Origin: Bretschneidera sinensis
Taxonomy: Eukaryota; Streptophyta; Magnoliopsida; Brassicales; Akaniaceae
Assembly (NCBI GenBank): GCA_023935145.1
Contig: CM043705.1
Location: 53,733,584 to 53,797,583 of the forward strand
Reading direction: 5' to 3'
DNA: 64,000 bases
In this document: positions 10,372 through 21,885 of the stretch, piece by piece
Layout of the letters: each line of letters starts with the position of its first letter
Numbering within the stretch: position 1 is the stretch's first letter
The notes under the pieces: model-generated
What the model saw: the letters and a program-made list of their open reading frames with translations, nothing else
Databases searched by the model: none
Told to the model about the DNA's origin: nothing
Program-made: the position numbers and the translations under genes

Positions 10372-13300
10372 AGCATGTTCAAATAACTAACTCTAAGGGA
10401 TGGCGGACCTGTCACCATTGGAGACAACATAAAGATAAAGATCATTGGGCATGAAAAAGTTGGTAATGATTTCTCAACCATTGATCAATGTTTTATATGT
10501 GCAAGGCATTAAGTCAAATTTACTTAGTATTAGTCAACTATGTGAAAAAGGCAACAAAATCATATTTACAACAAAGTCTAGTTATAAACATCAAAAGTAA
10601 CAAGATTAAGTTTGTTGGCCATAGACACGAAAATATTTATATAGTTGATTTAAAATCTTTGCATTCAGAAAATGAAAAATGTTTTTCTGCTTTTAGTGAA
10701 AACTCATGGCTATGTCATAGAAGACTTTGCCATGTGAACGTGAATTTGCTTAAAATTATATCAAGGAAGGATTTAGTTATTGCACTTCCAAAAATCAAAT
10801 TTGAAAAAGATAAGGTTTGTGATGCTTGTAAAATGGGAAAACAAACTAGAATTTCTTTTAAATCAAAAAATTTAATCTTAACCTCTAGACCATTGGAACT
10901 TTTACATATGGAATTGTTTGGTCCAATAAATACCATTAGTCTAGGTGGCCATCAATATGCTATTGTTATTGTTGATGATTATTCAAGATATACATTTGTT
11001 ATTTTTATTGTTAACAAAGATGAAGTATATAAAGAATTGGTAAACTTTTGCAAGAAGGTTCAAAATGAAAAAAGGTATTTCAAGTATTAGAAGCAACCAT
11101 GGAAAAGAATTTGAAACCAAACATTTCCAAAATTTTGTGATGAAAATGGAATCGATCATAATTTTTCAGCACTTAGAACTCCTCAACAAAATGGATCTGT
11201 TGAGAGGAAAAATAGAGTTCTAGAAGAATTTGCTAGAACAATGCTTTGTGAAAATAGTTTGCCAAAATATTTTTAGGCAGAAGCCGTAAACACTCATTGC
11301 TATGTTTTAAATAGAGTATTAATTAGACCTATGCTTGACAAAACTTCATATAAACTATGGAAAGGTATAAAGCCTAATATCTCTTATTTTCGTGCTTTTG
11401 ATTGCAAGTGTTTCATCCTAAATAACAATAAAACTAATTTAGGTAAATTTGACTCAAATACTGATGAAGAAATATTCTTATGATATTCAACCTCTAATAA
11501 ATCTTATAAAGTCTTTAACAAAAAACTCTAGTGGTTGAAGAATCCGTACATATTGCCTTTGATAAGTTTAACCCAATTAGTAGTAGAGTAGTTTCTTTTA
11601 ATAATGATGCAGATTTTATTCCAAGCATGGAAACACCAACTCCCATAGTTGACCCGAAGGACAGCCAACCTCAAAAAAGTCAAGAGGTAGATGCTCTCAA
11701 TTTTGATCACCATCTACAATTCAACAAGAGGATGGTCTTCCAAAAGTTTAGAGGTATGTGATTATCATCCAATCGATCAAGTGATTGGTGATCCTTCACA
11801 TGGGGTAAAAACTCGATCCTCTATAAGAAATATTTGCAATTGTGTAGTTTATTTATCTCAAATAGAACCTAAGACTTTTGTAGAAGTAGAAAATGATGTT
11901 GATTGGATAAATGCTATGCAAGAAGAATTAAATCATTTTGAAAGGAATAAAGTATGGAATCTAGTTCATAGACCAAAAAATCACACAATTATAGAACTAA
12001 ATGGGTATATAGAAATAAAATGGATGAAAATGGAATAGTAACTAGAAACAAGACTAGACTAGTTACTAAAGATTATAATAAAAAAGAAAGAATAGACTTT
12101 GATGAGACTTATGCTCCCATAGCTAGATTAGAAGTCATTCATATGTTATTAGCCTTTGCATGCTTTAATAAGTTTAAGCTATTTCAAATGGATGTAAAAA
12201 AAGTGCCTTTTAAATAGCTTTATAGAAGAAAAGGTGTACGTTGAACAACCTCTTGAATTTTGAAATCCTAGTATTCCAAACCGTGTCTATAAGTTTTCTA
12301 AAGCTCTCTACGAGTTGAAGCAAGCTCCAAGAGCATAGTATGAAAGACTAAGTAATTTTTTTGTTTGAAACTAGTTTTACAAAATGAAATATAGATATAA
12401 TCCTCTTCACAAAAACTCACAATAATGACATACTATTAATTCGAATATATGTTGACGTTATTATATCTGGTGCCTCTAATGAATCTATGTGTCAAGATTT
12501 TGCTAAGTGTATATAAGGTGATTTTGAAATGAGCATGATGGGAGAGCTTACCTACTTTCTTGGAATTCAAATCAAACAATTGAAAGAAGGCATCTTCATC
12601 AATCAATCGAAGCACACCAATGACCTATTAAAGAGGTTTGGGATGGAAAGCTCAAAGTCAATTGGCACTCCTATGAGCACCTCTACAAAACTTAACCTAG
12701 ATGAGGAAGGTAAGTGTATAGATACTAAAACTTATAGAAGCATGATAAGAGCTTTACTTTATCTAACTGCAAGTAGACTTGATATAATGTTCAGTGTATG
12801 CATATGTGCTAGATTTCAAGCTAATCCTAAGAAATCATATGTGATTGCCATAAAAATAATCCTAAGATATTTATAAGGCACTTAAAACCTAGGGTTATAG
12901 TATTCTAGAAATCAATTTTTGAGCTTGTTGGATACTCAGATGCTGATTTTGCGGGATGTAGGCTAGATAGAAAATGTATTAGTGGAACATATCAATTTTT
13001 AGGTGCAATGTTAACCTCTTGGTTCTCTACGAAACAGAATTCAGTTGCACTATCAACCGTCGAAGTGGAATATATAGCCGCCAAAAGTTGTTGTGCTCAA
13101 GTTTTGAAGATGAAACAACAATTAGAAGACTACGACATGAATTTTAAACATATACCAATTCATTGTGATAACACTAGTACTATCAACTTGATTAAAAACC
13201 CTATTCAACATTCGAGAACCAAATACATAGTAATAAGACATCACTTCATAAAAGACCATGCTCAAAAGGGTGATATTAGATTAGAATTCATCTATTCAGA

Positions 13301-13403
13301 GGACCAAATTGCTGACATTCTTACTAAGCCCTTGAACGAAGATCGTTTTAACAAGATTAGACTATTAATGTGCTTAACAAATTACGAAATTATGTGTGCT
13401 TGA
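10330..13403 (+). pseudogene. Copia pol of element 1 (protease, integrase, RT, RNase H)
   Basis: The protease active-site triad DSG is present at about 10337. Integrase follows: the zinc-binding end (HRRLCHVN ... CDACKMGK, 10712-10840), the first catalytic Asp region (LELLHMELFGPI), DDYSRYTFV near 10974, and QQNGSVERKNR near 11190 carrying the catalytic Glu. Reverse transcriptase shows FDETYAPIARLE and LFQMDVKKVPF (12090-12210), then YVDVIISGASN (catalytic DD reduced to DV, 12450-12480) and GELTYFLGIQIKQL (12541-12582). RNase H ends with VALSTVEVEYIAA, HCDNTSTINL and IADILTKPL, and pol stops at 13401-13403. At least a dozen stops or frameshifts are spread along it, so no functional polyprotein is possible. 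Confidence 0.92.
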
Positions 13404-13549
13404 TTGCATCTACATTTCATCATATGTATATTTGACATTTAGTGAAAGAGTGTTAACTCCTATTTAATATCTCTCTCACTCAATATGGTATAGATAATTC
13501 ATTTCTTGCAAAATTCCAAATTTAAGCTCAAAATTTTATGTTTTATGAA

Positions 13550-13845
13550 AGACCAGTCGACTAGTAGCATGATCCAATCGACTAGAATCTCTCTGTCCAT
13601 TTACAGTTAATACAGTCGACTGGTAACTTACTGGCCATTTCACCAATCGACTCATACAATGACCCAGTCGATTGGTATTACAAAAGAAACTTGGAGCTAA
13701 AAATTTGAAATTTTCCTGGACAATTTACTTGACTAGTAGGGTTAATCTAGTCGACTGGTAACTCGACTAGTATGTCAAAAAATCTCCAAATTATCAAGGA
13801 CTCAGTCGACTGGTACCCTAACCCAGTCGACTGGTATCACGATTC
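13550..13845 (+). repeat. Palindromic AGTCGACT motif cluster in the post-pol spacer (element 1)
   Basis: The spacer between pol and the third ORF holds nine or ten copies of a short motif whose best form is CCAGTCGACTGG, a self-complementary 12-mer with a central GTCGAC. Copies include those at 13554, 13572, 13613, 13662, 13748, 13803 and 13823. Spacing is irregular (about 14-90 bp) and the flanks differ, so this is not a simple tandem repeat. The same motif cluster occurs in the LTRs (7570-7770, 16380-16510) and in the matching places of element 2. Confidence 0.85.
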
Positions 13846-14055
13846 TATATAGTCGCTTCATTTTTTCTTAGATTTTACGCCATTTTTGAAAAATTCTAGC
13901 TTTCTTTCTCTAAAAAATCCTTGTTTTTAGACCGAAATCTCTTGAAGTAACTCCATAAAACCCTTAATCCTCCTCCAAATCACATCTATTTCAACTTTTC
14001 ATAGTTGAAACCTCATCCATTTCCCAAAAACCTCTCTCCACCAAAATTTCCTACA

Positions 14056-15372
14056 ATGTCTGAGAGAATACGAGTAAAAACAACTGTTGTCGGACCTCAC
14101 GCACCCACAAATCCTAGATCATGGAAGTCATCGACACCGAACTCTAGGAGGAAAGGGGGATCTGGTTCCTCAAACAAACAAACAAGGAATGAGCTCGATG
14201 ACTCACTTTTTTGGACTCCCGCTGTCAAAAATAGGTATACCATTATTATTCGAAATAAGGAAATCATGACAGGTAGATTCGTCGATTTTGATTATATTTG
14301 TCATGCTAATTTTGATATTTTTCCCGCTTTTGTGGTGATAAACCTAACCCCCTTGTAAAAATCCACCAAAAATACTACCCTCACCTCATTCATCAATTCT
14401 ATGCCAATCTAGTCAAACCCAGTCTCCCAGCTCTTAGATTTAAGACTAGTGTTATGAGCATAGATTTTGAGATAAACACTGACCTATTGGTCAATCTACT
14501 GAAAATCCATATGGGAAGGATCCAGTGGATTCTGGATGGATAACCAGACAATTTTGACTACGAGGATGCATGTCAGATAATTAGGGGAGACCCTAACTAT
14601 GTCTTTCGACCCACTACATTTTATCAGTGTAGTGACATGCCCCTTGACTCAAAATTGTTCAACCTCATCGTGAGTTAGACCATCCACCCTAGACTCAAGA
14701 GTCGGGGTTATATGTCTAAGATAGACATAGTATTGATTTGGTGTCTCAAAACTGGACACCATTTCAATATTTAGCTACTCTTGCTCCCCAATATGATCAA
14801 AGGCAAAACATATGACTTCGGATGCCTCCCATATGGGATGCTCATCACACTGATCCTCCAGCACTTTAAATTCCCCCTGCCTACCTTAGAAGCTCTAGAT
14901 ATAGGCCCCAAAGATATTATCAATGTCTCTTCACTGAAGATGATGGGGTGCACGATACGAAATGGAATGATTCATTCCAAGGCTGAGAAGAACTTTTGGA
15001 TCAGTGATGATGATGACAGCGAGAAGGATGACAATGGACCTGATAATGTAGTTCCTCCCACTGCCATGGACACTGATGAGCAAGCACCTAGTCCACAGCA
15101 TGCTTGACGTGGTAGCTCTAGTACTGGTCAGGCTGGACATGATGACGTTTTACAGGCATAGCGAGCTTCTAACTGTCCATTTAGTCGGGATTTCAAAGTT
15201 GAAGCTCTTCTGTCGACCAGAGCTTCCAGATGGTGCGGACCGATATCAATCACATGCATCACGACATCAGCACCCTCAGGGATGATTTCGAGTTATTCCG
15301 AGAACACTCAGAAGGTTTTTTGGTTGAGATTTGAGATCTTCTCCGAGACAGCTCTGACTCCCCTACTCGCTG
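14056..15372 (+). pseudogene. Third ORF downstream of pol in copia element 1 (plant transposon protein-like)
   Basis: An ATG at 14056 (MSERIRVKTTVV) opens a sense-strand ORF that belongs to neither gag nor pol. After a basic, Ser/Pro-rich start it changes frame near 14330 and continues with KIHQKYYPHLIHQFYANL, VNLLKIHMGRIQWIL, CSDMPLDSKLFNLIVS and a conserved helix with KIDIVLIWCLKTGHH. 14781-15107 is open and ends in an acidic DDDDSEKDD tail. The layout resembles the putative plant transposon protein domain found in many plant elements. Beyond 15107, broken sequence matches a coiled-coil-like C-terminus kept better in element 2 (45698-45892). Stops at about 14356, 14542, 14678, 14775 and 15107 show it is dead. 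The function is not known. Sirevirus-like elements often carry a third, env-like ORF at this place. Confidence 0.7.
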
Positions 15373-16064
15373 AGTCTTTAGCACTTACCAGTAGCCCGAG
15401 TCATATATTTTACTTCCTTTTGCTCCATGGATATTATGGCAAGAACATTTTTTTCATACATCATTTGCCTTGTATGTATCAAACTTTCTCGGGCAGCCTC
15501 TTTAAACCCGGTATATATGGATCATTTGTATATACATGCTTATTTTCATTATAGCTTTTGACTTGTGCATGTGGATTAGGTTTAGCTATATGGTTGGTTA
15601 GTTTGAGCTCTTCTTGATCATATATATGCCTTTAATGTTTCAAGCTTATGTGCAAACTTTTGATTATTCTCAGAAAGTCTTCTCAACTCTGGTTAATGCC
15701 TAGTTTTTGTACACAATCTTTTTTATGCCTTATCTTTATGTCTATGATGATTAAATTTCTTATTTTTTGTGTTTACACTCCCTTTTCTACTGTTATCAAA
15801 ACGGGGGAGAAAAAGAGAAAAATCTATGTAAACTAAGATAGAGCATAAATTTAATGGGAGCATTACTCCGAACATGTTAACAAGTGTAAAATAATCTTAC
15901 ATTACTTGGCTGGGATTGATATTACTGTATTTGAATGTTTACAAGTTTGTTTTTATCAGAAAAACAGAGGAAACTCTATCCAAATTTTTCAAAAAACCAA
16001 CATTTAGTTTTTAAAACTGTTTTTTTTCTCTCCTTAGTTTTGTCATCATAAAAAAGGGGGAGAT
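15373..16064 (+). other. Non-coding 3' region and polypurine tract of element 1
   Basis: No readable protein is found between the third ORF and the 3' LTR; the T-rich open stretches do not resemble known domains. The region ends in aaaaagggggagat at 16051-16064, the polypurine tract that primes plus-strand synthesis. The corresponding stretch exists in element 2 (44992-45697) and in the partial second copy at 54057-54554. Confidence 0.75.
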
Positions 16065-17163
16065 TGTTGACTAGAATTTAATTTTAATAATGATAAAACA
16101 CCACTCAAATTACACGAACAGTTTTATTTAAGTGTTTAAACGGTAAAAACATTCAGTACATAAACAAGATGCAAGAACTCAAGACATTCAGACAACAAAA
16201 GAAGACAAAAGATCTAGAATAGGCACTAAGGTAATTGAATCACATTGTAAATCTCTAAAATTAAATTATTTAGCTTGATCTATGGCTTAATTTACAAAAG
16301 ACTTTGATAAAACTAAAATAAAAAAATGTTTCTAAGTCAAAAAACTGTTTTGAAACATTAAAACTAGGTTTAAGGACATCCTAGTCGACTGGGTCTCTAT
16401 ACTAGTAGATTGGTAACTTAACTTAGTTGACTGGTCCTATGACCCAGTCGACTGGTACTTTTCTAAGCCTAAAAGTGAAAAATTTTCACTTGACCCAGTC
16501 GACTAGTAATTCGAAAATATGACCATTTGAGGAGCGAGACTTGAGCATTTAATGCCCCAAACCTACCAAGTTAGTGTCAAAGGGCTATATATGTTCAAAG
16601 CTATAAAACCACACTTCAATGAGCATTTAAACAAGAAATATAACATATTCAATTCATCAATATAGCTCATTAATTCTCAAAAGCTTTGAAAAATTCATTG
16701 TGAGCCATTCTTCAAGCTTTTTCTTGAAAGAGATATATTCTTCATTAGTAAAAGCGTTCATTGCTATCTCTCTACCATTTACTTTACAGTTAATACCATT
16801 TATTGTAAAGAGAAAGAGTTGGTGTAACTCTTAGAGTATTTATGATTAAACACTTTGTTGTAACTTCCATGAGGAAAAGATTGTTTGTAAGGTTTGTGCC
16901 TCATGAAGTTGCTCGACTAACATTTAGTGGATTACTTCAAGGAAGTTCCTTGAAGAGAGTAGATGTAGGATCAGAGACATTATGATATTGCCGAACCACT
17001 ATAAATGGAGTTTGCATATCTCTTCCTTAACTCCTTTATTTTCAAGCGTAGTATTTGATTGTGTCCTTTGTGTATTAAACTGTTTAAAAACTTGCAAATT
17101 AATTAGCAAAAAGTTTTTAAAACTCAATTCACCCCACTTCTTGGGTTTGAACCTCCGTTTACA
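16065..17163 (+). repeat. 3' LTR of copia element 1
   Basis: It starts TGTTGACTAG directly after the polypurine tract and ends CCGTTTACA before the target duplication. Length is 1099 bp, against about 965 bp kept in the 5' LTR. Relative to the 5' LTR it lacks roughly 60 bp within the AGTCGACT motif cluster and retains the last ~210 bp that the 5' LTR lost. The region near 17090-17160 (ttcaccccacttcttgggtttgaacctc) matches the LTR ends of element 2. Confidence 0.9.
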
Positions 17164-17212
17164 ATGACTAATTGATAAGGTTCTTTAATCTCTTCCTCCC
17201 TCGTTAGCTCAG

Positions 17213-17679
17213 TGACGCCGGGCAGAATAGCGATTATTCTGCAGGCTAGTCGAACAAATAGTTCACAGGGAGTAACACAAGAAAAACGCTAAAACAATAC
17301 AGAGAAACTACTCTGATGCTTTATTTTAATTTATTCCAAAAATACAAAAATGATGATTACGAAACCCAAAGACCTTATTTATAAGGTCGAAGCTAAAATA
17401 AGAAAATTAAATTAAGGCCGAATTTAAATAAAATAAAATAAAAAGTTTCCTAAAAACAAAAAACTACCAATTTGAAGGTCTAAACGTCATTTTTTTGACT
17501 TAAAAATGATAATGCTCAGTATAGCATACTGAATTTTGCCCGGAAGCCCATTTCTAATCATAATAGGGTCTTTGGGGCCCAATCTGAGCCCGTGGCCCGC
17601 TAAACGATGTAAACCGGCCTAAGTAGCCCACTTGCCATCTGAAAACTCAGCATCATCTGACTCGGATCCTATTGCATCA
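17213..17679 (-). repeat. Representative array LTR (first of 20)
   Basis: On the minus strand the LTR reads TGATGC... to ...GCGTCA, near-perfect inverted ends. Landmarks: a TATA-like TATAAATA (complement of 17376-17383) inside an 18-bp near-palindrome (17371-17388), and AATAAA (complement of 17320-17325) about 50 bases downstream, the expected promoter/poly(A) arrangement of a short U3-R-U5. The stop codon of the internal ORF (17619-17621) lies inside the LTR, so the last 19 or so codons are LTR-encoded. All 20 LTRs share this layout. The one at 31379 lacks about 30 bp near 31550, and the one at 33243 lacks about 64 bp near 33335, apparently lost between gaaac words. Confidence 0.9.
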
Positions 17680-18104
17680 GTCGCCCCGGGTTGAAAAGAA
17701 CTCGTCCTCGAATTCACAATAGCCACATCGAAATCCCCAGAACAAGGACTCAAGTGTTTCGCATTAAAGACATCAGACAGCAACCCAGGAGGAAGATCCT
17801 CTGGTATCAGGTCAGAAAACTCTGCTAACAGCAGTAAATCCACTCTGAAACCGAGATCTCCATAATGATCCTCCCGACCACGGCGTTCCCCAAATCAAGC
17901 AGGATTGTGATGTGGGTTTTTGGAACTGGAATCGGAATCTTGATTTTCAATCTCACGATCACCGAAATTTTGCACCGCTAGACGCTGGGTTAACTCTGCA
18001 ACTTGCCGCTGTAAATCCTCAATCATCGCATCCTGAACGTTACGATCACGGCGTGGGGCTTCCTCGTTCGGAACCTGCCTACGGCGACCACGACCACCAG
18101 CCAT
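17619..18104 (-). pseudogene. Array unit 1 ORF (type A), one nonsense codon
   Basis: The ATG at 18104 opens MAGGRGRRRQ..., but the codon for Arg at about position 70 (CGA in other units) is TGA (around 17895), a change expected from CpG deamination. Otherwise the frame continues to the common WAT stop. The coiled-coil-like stretch DLQRQVAELTQRLA and the fused segments described for unit 3 are intact. Confidence 0.85.
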
Positions 18105-18559
18105 GGAACTGATAAAATCTTGCCCAAGGAAAACACTGAAGCTCTGATAACAACTGACGCCGGGCAGAATAACGATTATTCTGCAGGCTAGTCGAACAGA
18201 TAGTTCACAGGGAGTAACACAAGAAAAACCCTAAAACAATACAGAGAAACTACTCTGATGCTTTATTTTAATTTATTCCAAAAATACAATAATGATGATT
18301 ATGAAACCCTAAGACCTTATTTATAAGGTCGACGTTAAAATAAGAAAATTAAATTAAGGCCTAATTTAAATAAAATAAAAGAAAAAGTTTCCTAAAAACT
18401 AAAAACTGCCAATTTGAAGGTCTAAATGTCATTTTTTGACATAAAAATGATAATGCTCAGTAAAAAATACTGAATTTTGTTCGGAAGCCCATTTCTAATC
18501 ATACGAGGGTTTTTGGGGCCCAATCGGAGCCCGTGGCCCGCTAAACGATGTAAACCGGC

Positions 18560-19045
18560 CTAGGTAGCCCACTTGTCATCTGACAACTCAACATCATCTG
18601 ACTCAGATCCTCCTGCATCAGTCACCCCAGGTTGGAAAGAATTCGTCCTCGAATTCAAAATAGTCACATCGAAATCCCCAAAACAAGGACTCAAGTGTTT
18701 CTCATTAAAGACATCAGACGGTAACCCAGGAGGAAGATCCTCTGGTATCAGGTCAGAAAACTCTGCTAACAGAAACAAATCCACTCTGAAACCGAGATCT
18801 CCATAATGATCCTCCCGACCACGGCATTCCCCAAATCAAGCAGGATTGTGATGTGGGTTTTCGGAACTGGAATTGGAATCATGATCTTCAATCTCACGAT
18901 CACCGAAATTTTGCACCGCTAGACGCTGGGTTAACTCTGCAACTTGCCGCTGTAAATCCTCAATCATCGCATCCTGAACGTTATGATCACGGCGTGGGGC
19001 TTCCTCGTTTGGAACCTGCCTGCGGCGACCACGACCACCAGCCAT
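18560..19045 (-). pseudogene. Array unit 2 ORF (type B), same nonsense codon
   Basis: It shares the Arg-to-TGA change of type A (near 18836). It is marked by private changes such as DLFLLAEF, VFNEKHLS, VTILNSRTN and DDKWAT, all repeated exactly in unit 7 one higher-order period away. Confidence 0.85.
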
Positions 19046-19499
19046 GGGACTGATAAAATCTTGCCCAAGGAAAACACTGAAGCTCTGATCACAACTGACG
19101 CCGGGCAGAATAACGATTATTCTGCAGGCTAGTCGAACAGATAGTTCACAGGGAGTAACACAAGAAAAACCCTAAAACAATACAAAGAAACTACTCTGAT
19201 GCTTTATTTTAATTTATTCCAAAAATACAATAATGATGATTATGAAACCCTAAGACCTTATTTATAAGGTCGAAGCTAAAATAGAAAAATTAAATTAAGG
19301 CCGAATTTAAATTAAATAAAATAAAATGTTTTCTAAAAACTGAAAACTGCAAATTTGAAGGTCTAAACGTCGTTTTTTGACTTAAAAATGATAATGCGTA
19401 GTTAAAATACTGAATTTTGCCCGGAAGCCCGTTTCCAATCAGACTAGGGTCATTGGGGCCCAATCCATGCCCGTGGCCCGCTAAACAATGTAAATCGGC

Positions 19500-19991
19500 C
19501 TAGGTAGCCCACTTGCCATCTGACAACTCAGCATCATTTGACTCGGATCCTCCTGCATCAGTCGCCCTGGGTTGGAAAGAACTCGTCCTTGAGTTCACAA
19601 TAGCCACATTGAAATCCCCAAAACAAGGACTCAAGTGTTTCGCATTCAAGACATCAGGCGGCAACCCAGGAAGAAGATCCTCTGGTATCAGGTCAGAAAA
19701 CTCTGCTAACAGCAGCAAATCCACTCTGAAATCGAGATCTCCATAACAATCCTCCCGACCACGGCGTTCCCCAAATCGAGCAGGATTGTGATGTGGGTTT
19801 TCGGAACTGGAATCGGAATCGTGATCTTCAATCTCACGATCACCGAAATTTTGCACCGCTAGACGCTGGGTTAACTCTGCAACTTGCCGCTGTAAATCCT
19901 CAATCATCGCATCCTGAACGTTACGATCACGGCATGGGGCTTCCTCGTTTGGAACCTGCACGCGGCGACCACGACCATGACCACCAGCCAT
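19500..19991 (-). CDS. Array unit 3 (type C): intact chimeric gag/pol ORF, 163 aa
   Basis: This is a clear example of the fusion found in all units. Residues 1-25 are Gly/Arg-rich, as in gypsy gag N-termini. Residues about 28-48 (DLQRQVAELTQRLA) look like a coiled coil. Residues 60-88 reach the gag motif GDLxFRVDL. There gag breaks off and is joined to LLLLAEFSDLIPEDLLPGLP, the linker that normally precedes gypsy reverse transcriptase. About 20 residues later it joins a pol C-terminal tail, DVLNAKHLSPCFGDF ... NSRTSSFQ. The last 19 residues are LTR-encoded. Three pieces of a ~1500-residue polyprotein are thus joined by two internal deletions without losing frame. No enzymatic motif remains. 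Whether it is translated is unknown. Confidence 0.75.
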   Translation of the reverse strand: MAGGHGRGRRVQVPNEEAPCRDRNVQDAMIEDLQRQVAELTQRLAVQNFGDREIEDHDSDSSSENPHHNPARFGERRGREDCYGDLDFRVDLLLLAEFSDLIPEDLLPGLPPDVLNAKHLSPCFGDFNVAIVNSRTSSFQPRATDAGGSESNDAELSDGKWAT

Positions 19992-20446
19992 GGAACTGAT
20001 GAAATCTTGCCCTAGAAAAACGCTGAAGCTCTAATACTAACTGACGCCGGGCAGAATAGCGATTATTCTGTAGGCTAGTCGAACAGATAGTTTACAGGGA
20101 GTAACACAAGAAAAACTCTATAACAATACAGAGAAACTACTTTGATGCTTTATTTTAATTTATTCCAAAAATACAATAATGATGATTACGAAACCCTAAG
20201 ACCTTATTTAGAAGGTTGAAGCTAAGATAGAAAAATTAAATTAAGGCCGAATTTAAATTAAATAAAATAAAAAGTTTTCTAAAAACTAAAAACTGCCAAT
20301 TTGAAGGTTTACACGTCGTTTTTTGACTTAAAAATGATAATGCTCAGTAGAAAATACTTAATTTTGCCCAGAAGCCCGTTTCCAATCAGACTAGGGTCTT
20401 TGGGCCCCAATCCGAGCCCGTGGCCCGCTAAACGATGTAAACCGGC

Positions 20447-20938
20447 CTAGGTAGCCCACTCGCCATTTGACAACTCAGCATCATTTGACTCGGATCCTCT
20501 TGCATCAGTCGCCCTGGGTTGGAAAGAACTCGTCCTTGAGTTCACAATAGCCACATCGAAATCCCCAAAACAAGGACTCAAGTGTTTCGCATTAAAGACA
20601 TCAGGCAGCAACCCAGGAAGAAGATCCTCTGGTATCAGGTCAGAAAACTCTGCTAACAGCAGCAAATCCACTCTGAAACCGAGATCTCCATAACGATCTT
20701 CCCGACCACGGCGTTCCCCAAATCGAGCAGGATTGTGATGTGGGTTTTCGGAACTGGAATCGGAATCGTGATCTTCAATCTCAGGATCACCGATATTTTG
20801 CGCCGCTAGACGCTGGGTTAACTCTGCAACTTGCCGCTGTAAATCCTCAATCATCGCATCCTAAACATTACGATCACGGCGTGGGGCTTCCTCGTTCGGA
20901 ACCTGCCCGCGGCGACCACGACCACGACCACCAGCCAT
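20447..20938 (-). pseudogene. Array unit 4 ORF (type D), nonsense codon near start
   Basis: A Gln codon (CAG in others) in NVQDAM is TAG here (about 20863-20865), 25 codons after the ATG at 20938. An open frame could restart at the following ATG and would give 135 residues with the coiled-coil and fused pol segments. Units 9 and 12 carry the identical stop. Confidence 0.85.
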
Positions 20939-21393
20939 GGAACTGATGAAATCTTGCCCTAGAAAAGCGCTGAAGCTCTGATACCAACTGACACCAGGCA
21001 GAATAGCGATTATTCTGCAGGCTAGTCGAACATATAGTTCATATGGAGTAACACAAGAAAAACTCTAAAACAATACTGAGAAACTACTCTGATGCTTTAT
21101 TTTAATTTATTCCAAAAATACAATAATGATGATTACGAAACCCTAAGACCTTATTTATAAGGTCGAAGCTAAGATAGGAAAATTAAATTAAGGCCGAATT
21201 TAAATTAAATAAAATAAAAAGTTTTCTAAAAACTAAAAACTGCCAATTTGAAGGTCTAAACGTCGTTTTTTGACTTTAAAATGACAATGCTCAGTATAAA
21301 ATATTGAATTTTGCCCAGAAGCCCGTTTCCAATCAGACTAGGGTCTTTTGGGCCCAATCCGAGCCTATGGCCCGTTAAACAATGTAAATCGGC

Positions 21394-21885
21394 CTAGATA
21401 GCCCACTTGCCATCTGACAACTCAACATCATCTGACTCGGATCCTCCTGCATCAGTCGCCCTGGGTTGGAAAGAACTCGTCCTCGAGTTCACAATAGCCA
21501 CATCGAAATCCCCAAAACAATGACTCAAGTGTTTCGCATTAAAGACATCAGGCGGCAACCCAGGAAGAAGATCCTCTGGTATCAGGTCAGAAAACTCTGC
21601 TAACAGCAGCAAATCCACTCTGAAACCGAGATCTCCATAACGATCCTCCCGACCACGGCGTTCCCCAAATCGAGCAGGATTGTGATGTGGGTTTTCGGAA
21701 CTGGAATCGGAATCGTGATCTTCAATCTCACGATCACCAAAATTTTGCACTGCTAGACGCCGGGTTAACTCTGCAACTTGCCGCTGTAAATCCTCAATCA
21801 TCGCATCCTGAACGTTACGATCACAGCATGGGGCTTCCTCGTTTGGAACCTGCACGCGGCGACCACGACCATGACCACCAGCCAT
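21394..21885 (-). CDS. Array unit 5 (type E): intact chimeric ORF, 163 aa
   Basis: Open from the ATG at 21885 to the LTR-internal stop. Type marks are RRVQVPNEEAPCCDRN, LTRRLAVQN, KHLSHCFGD and a final WAI instead of WAT. Confidence 0.75.
   Translation of the reverse strand: MAGGHGRGRRVQVPNEEAPCCDRNVQDAMIEDLQRQVAELTRRLAVQNFGDREIEDHDSDSSSENPHHNPARFGERRGREDRYGDLGFRVDLLLLAEFSDLIPEDLLPGLPPDVFNAKHLSHCFGDFDVAIVNSRTSSFQPRATDAGGSESDDVELSDGKWAI

Larger units (their letters stand above)
7251..17168 (+). mobile_element. Copia element 1, full-length but defective, with target duplication
   Basis: The element spans 7256-17163 and is flanked by ATGAT (7251-7255) and ATGAC (17164-17168), a 5-bp target duplication with one change. 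Order is 5' LTR, gag, protease-integrase-RT-RNase H, a repeat-bearing spacer, an extra third ORF, a long 3' leader, a polypurine tract (aaaaagggggagat, 16051-16064) and the 3' LTR. Gag-pol order, the long spacer and the downstream ORF recall the Sirevirus branch of copia; this lineage call is inference. Many stops and frameshifts make it non-autonomous. It is closely related to element 2 on the opposite strand (43816-54565). Confidence 0.92.

Noticed and set aside
17195..17230. tRNA gene at the left array junction
   Set aside because: Only an A-box match; no B box, acceptor stem or anticodon arm after removal of the array.
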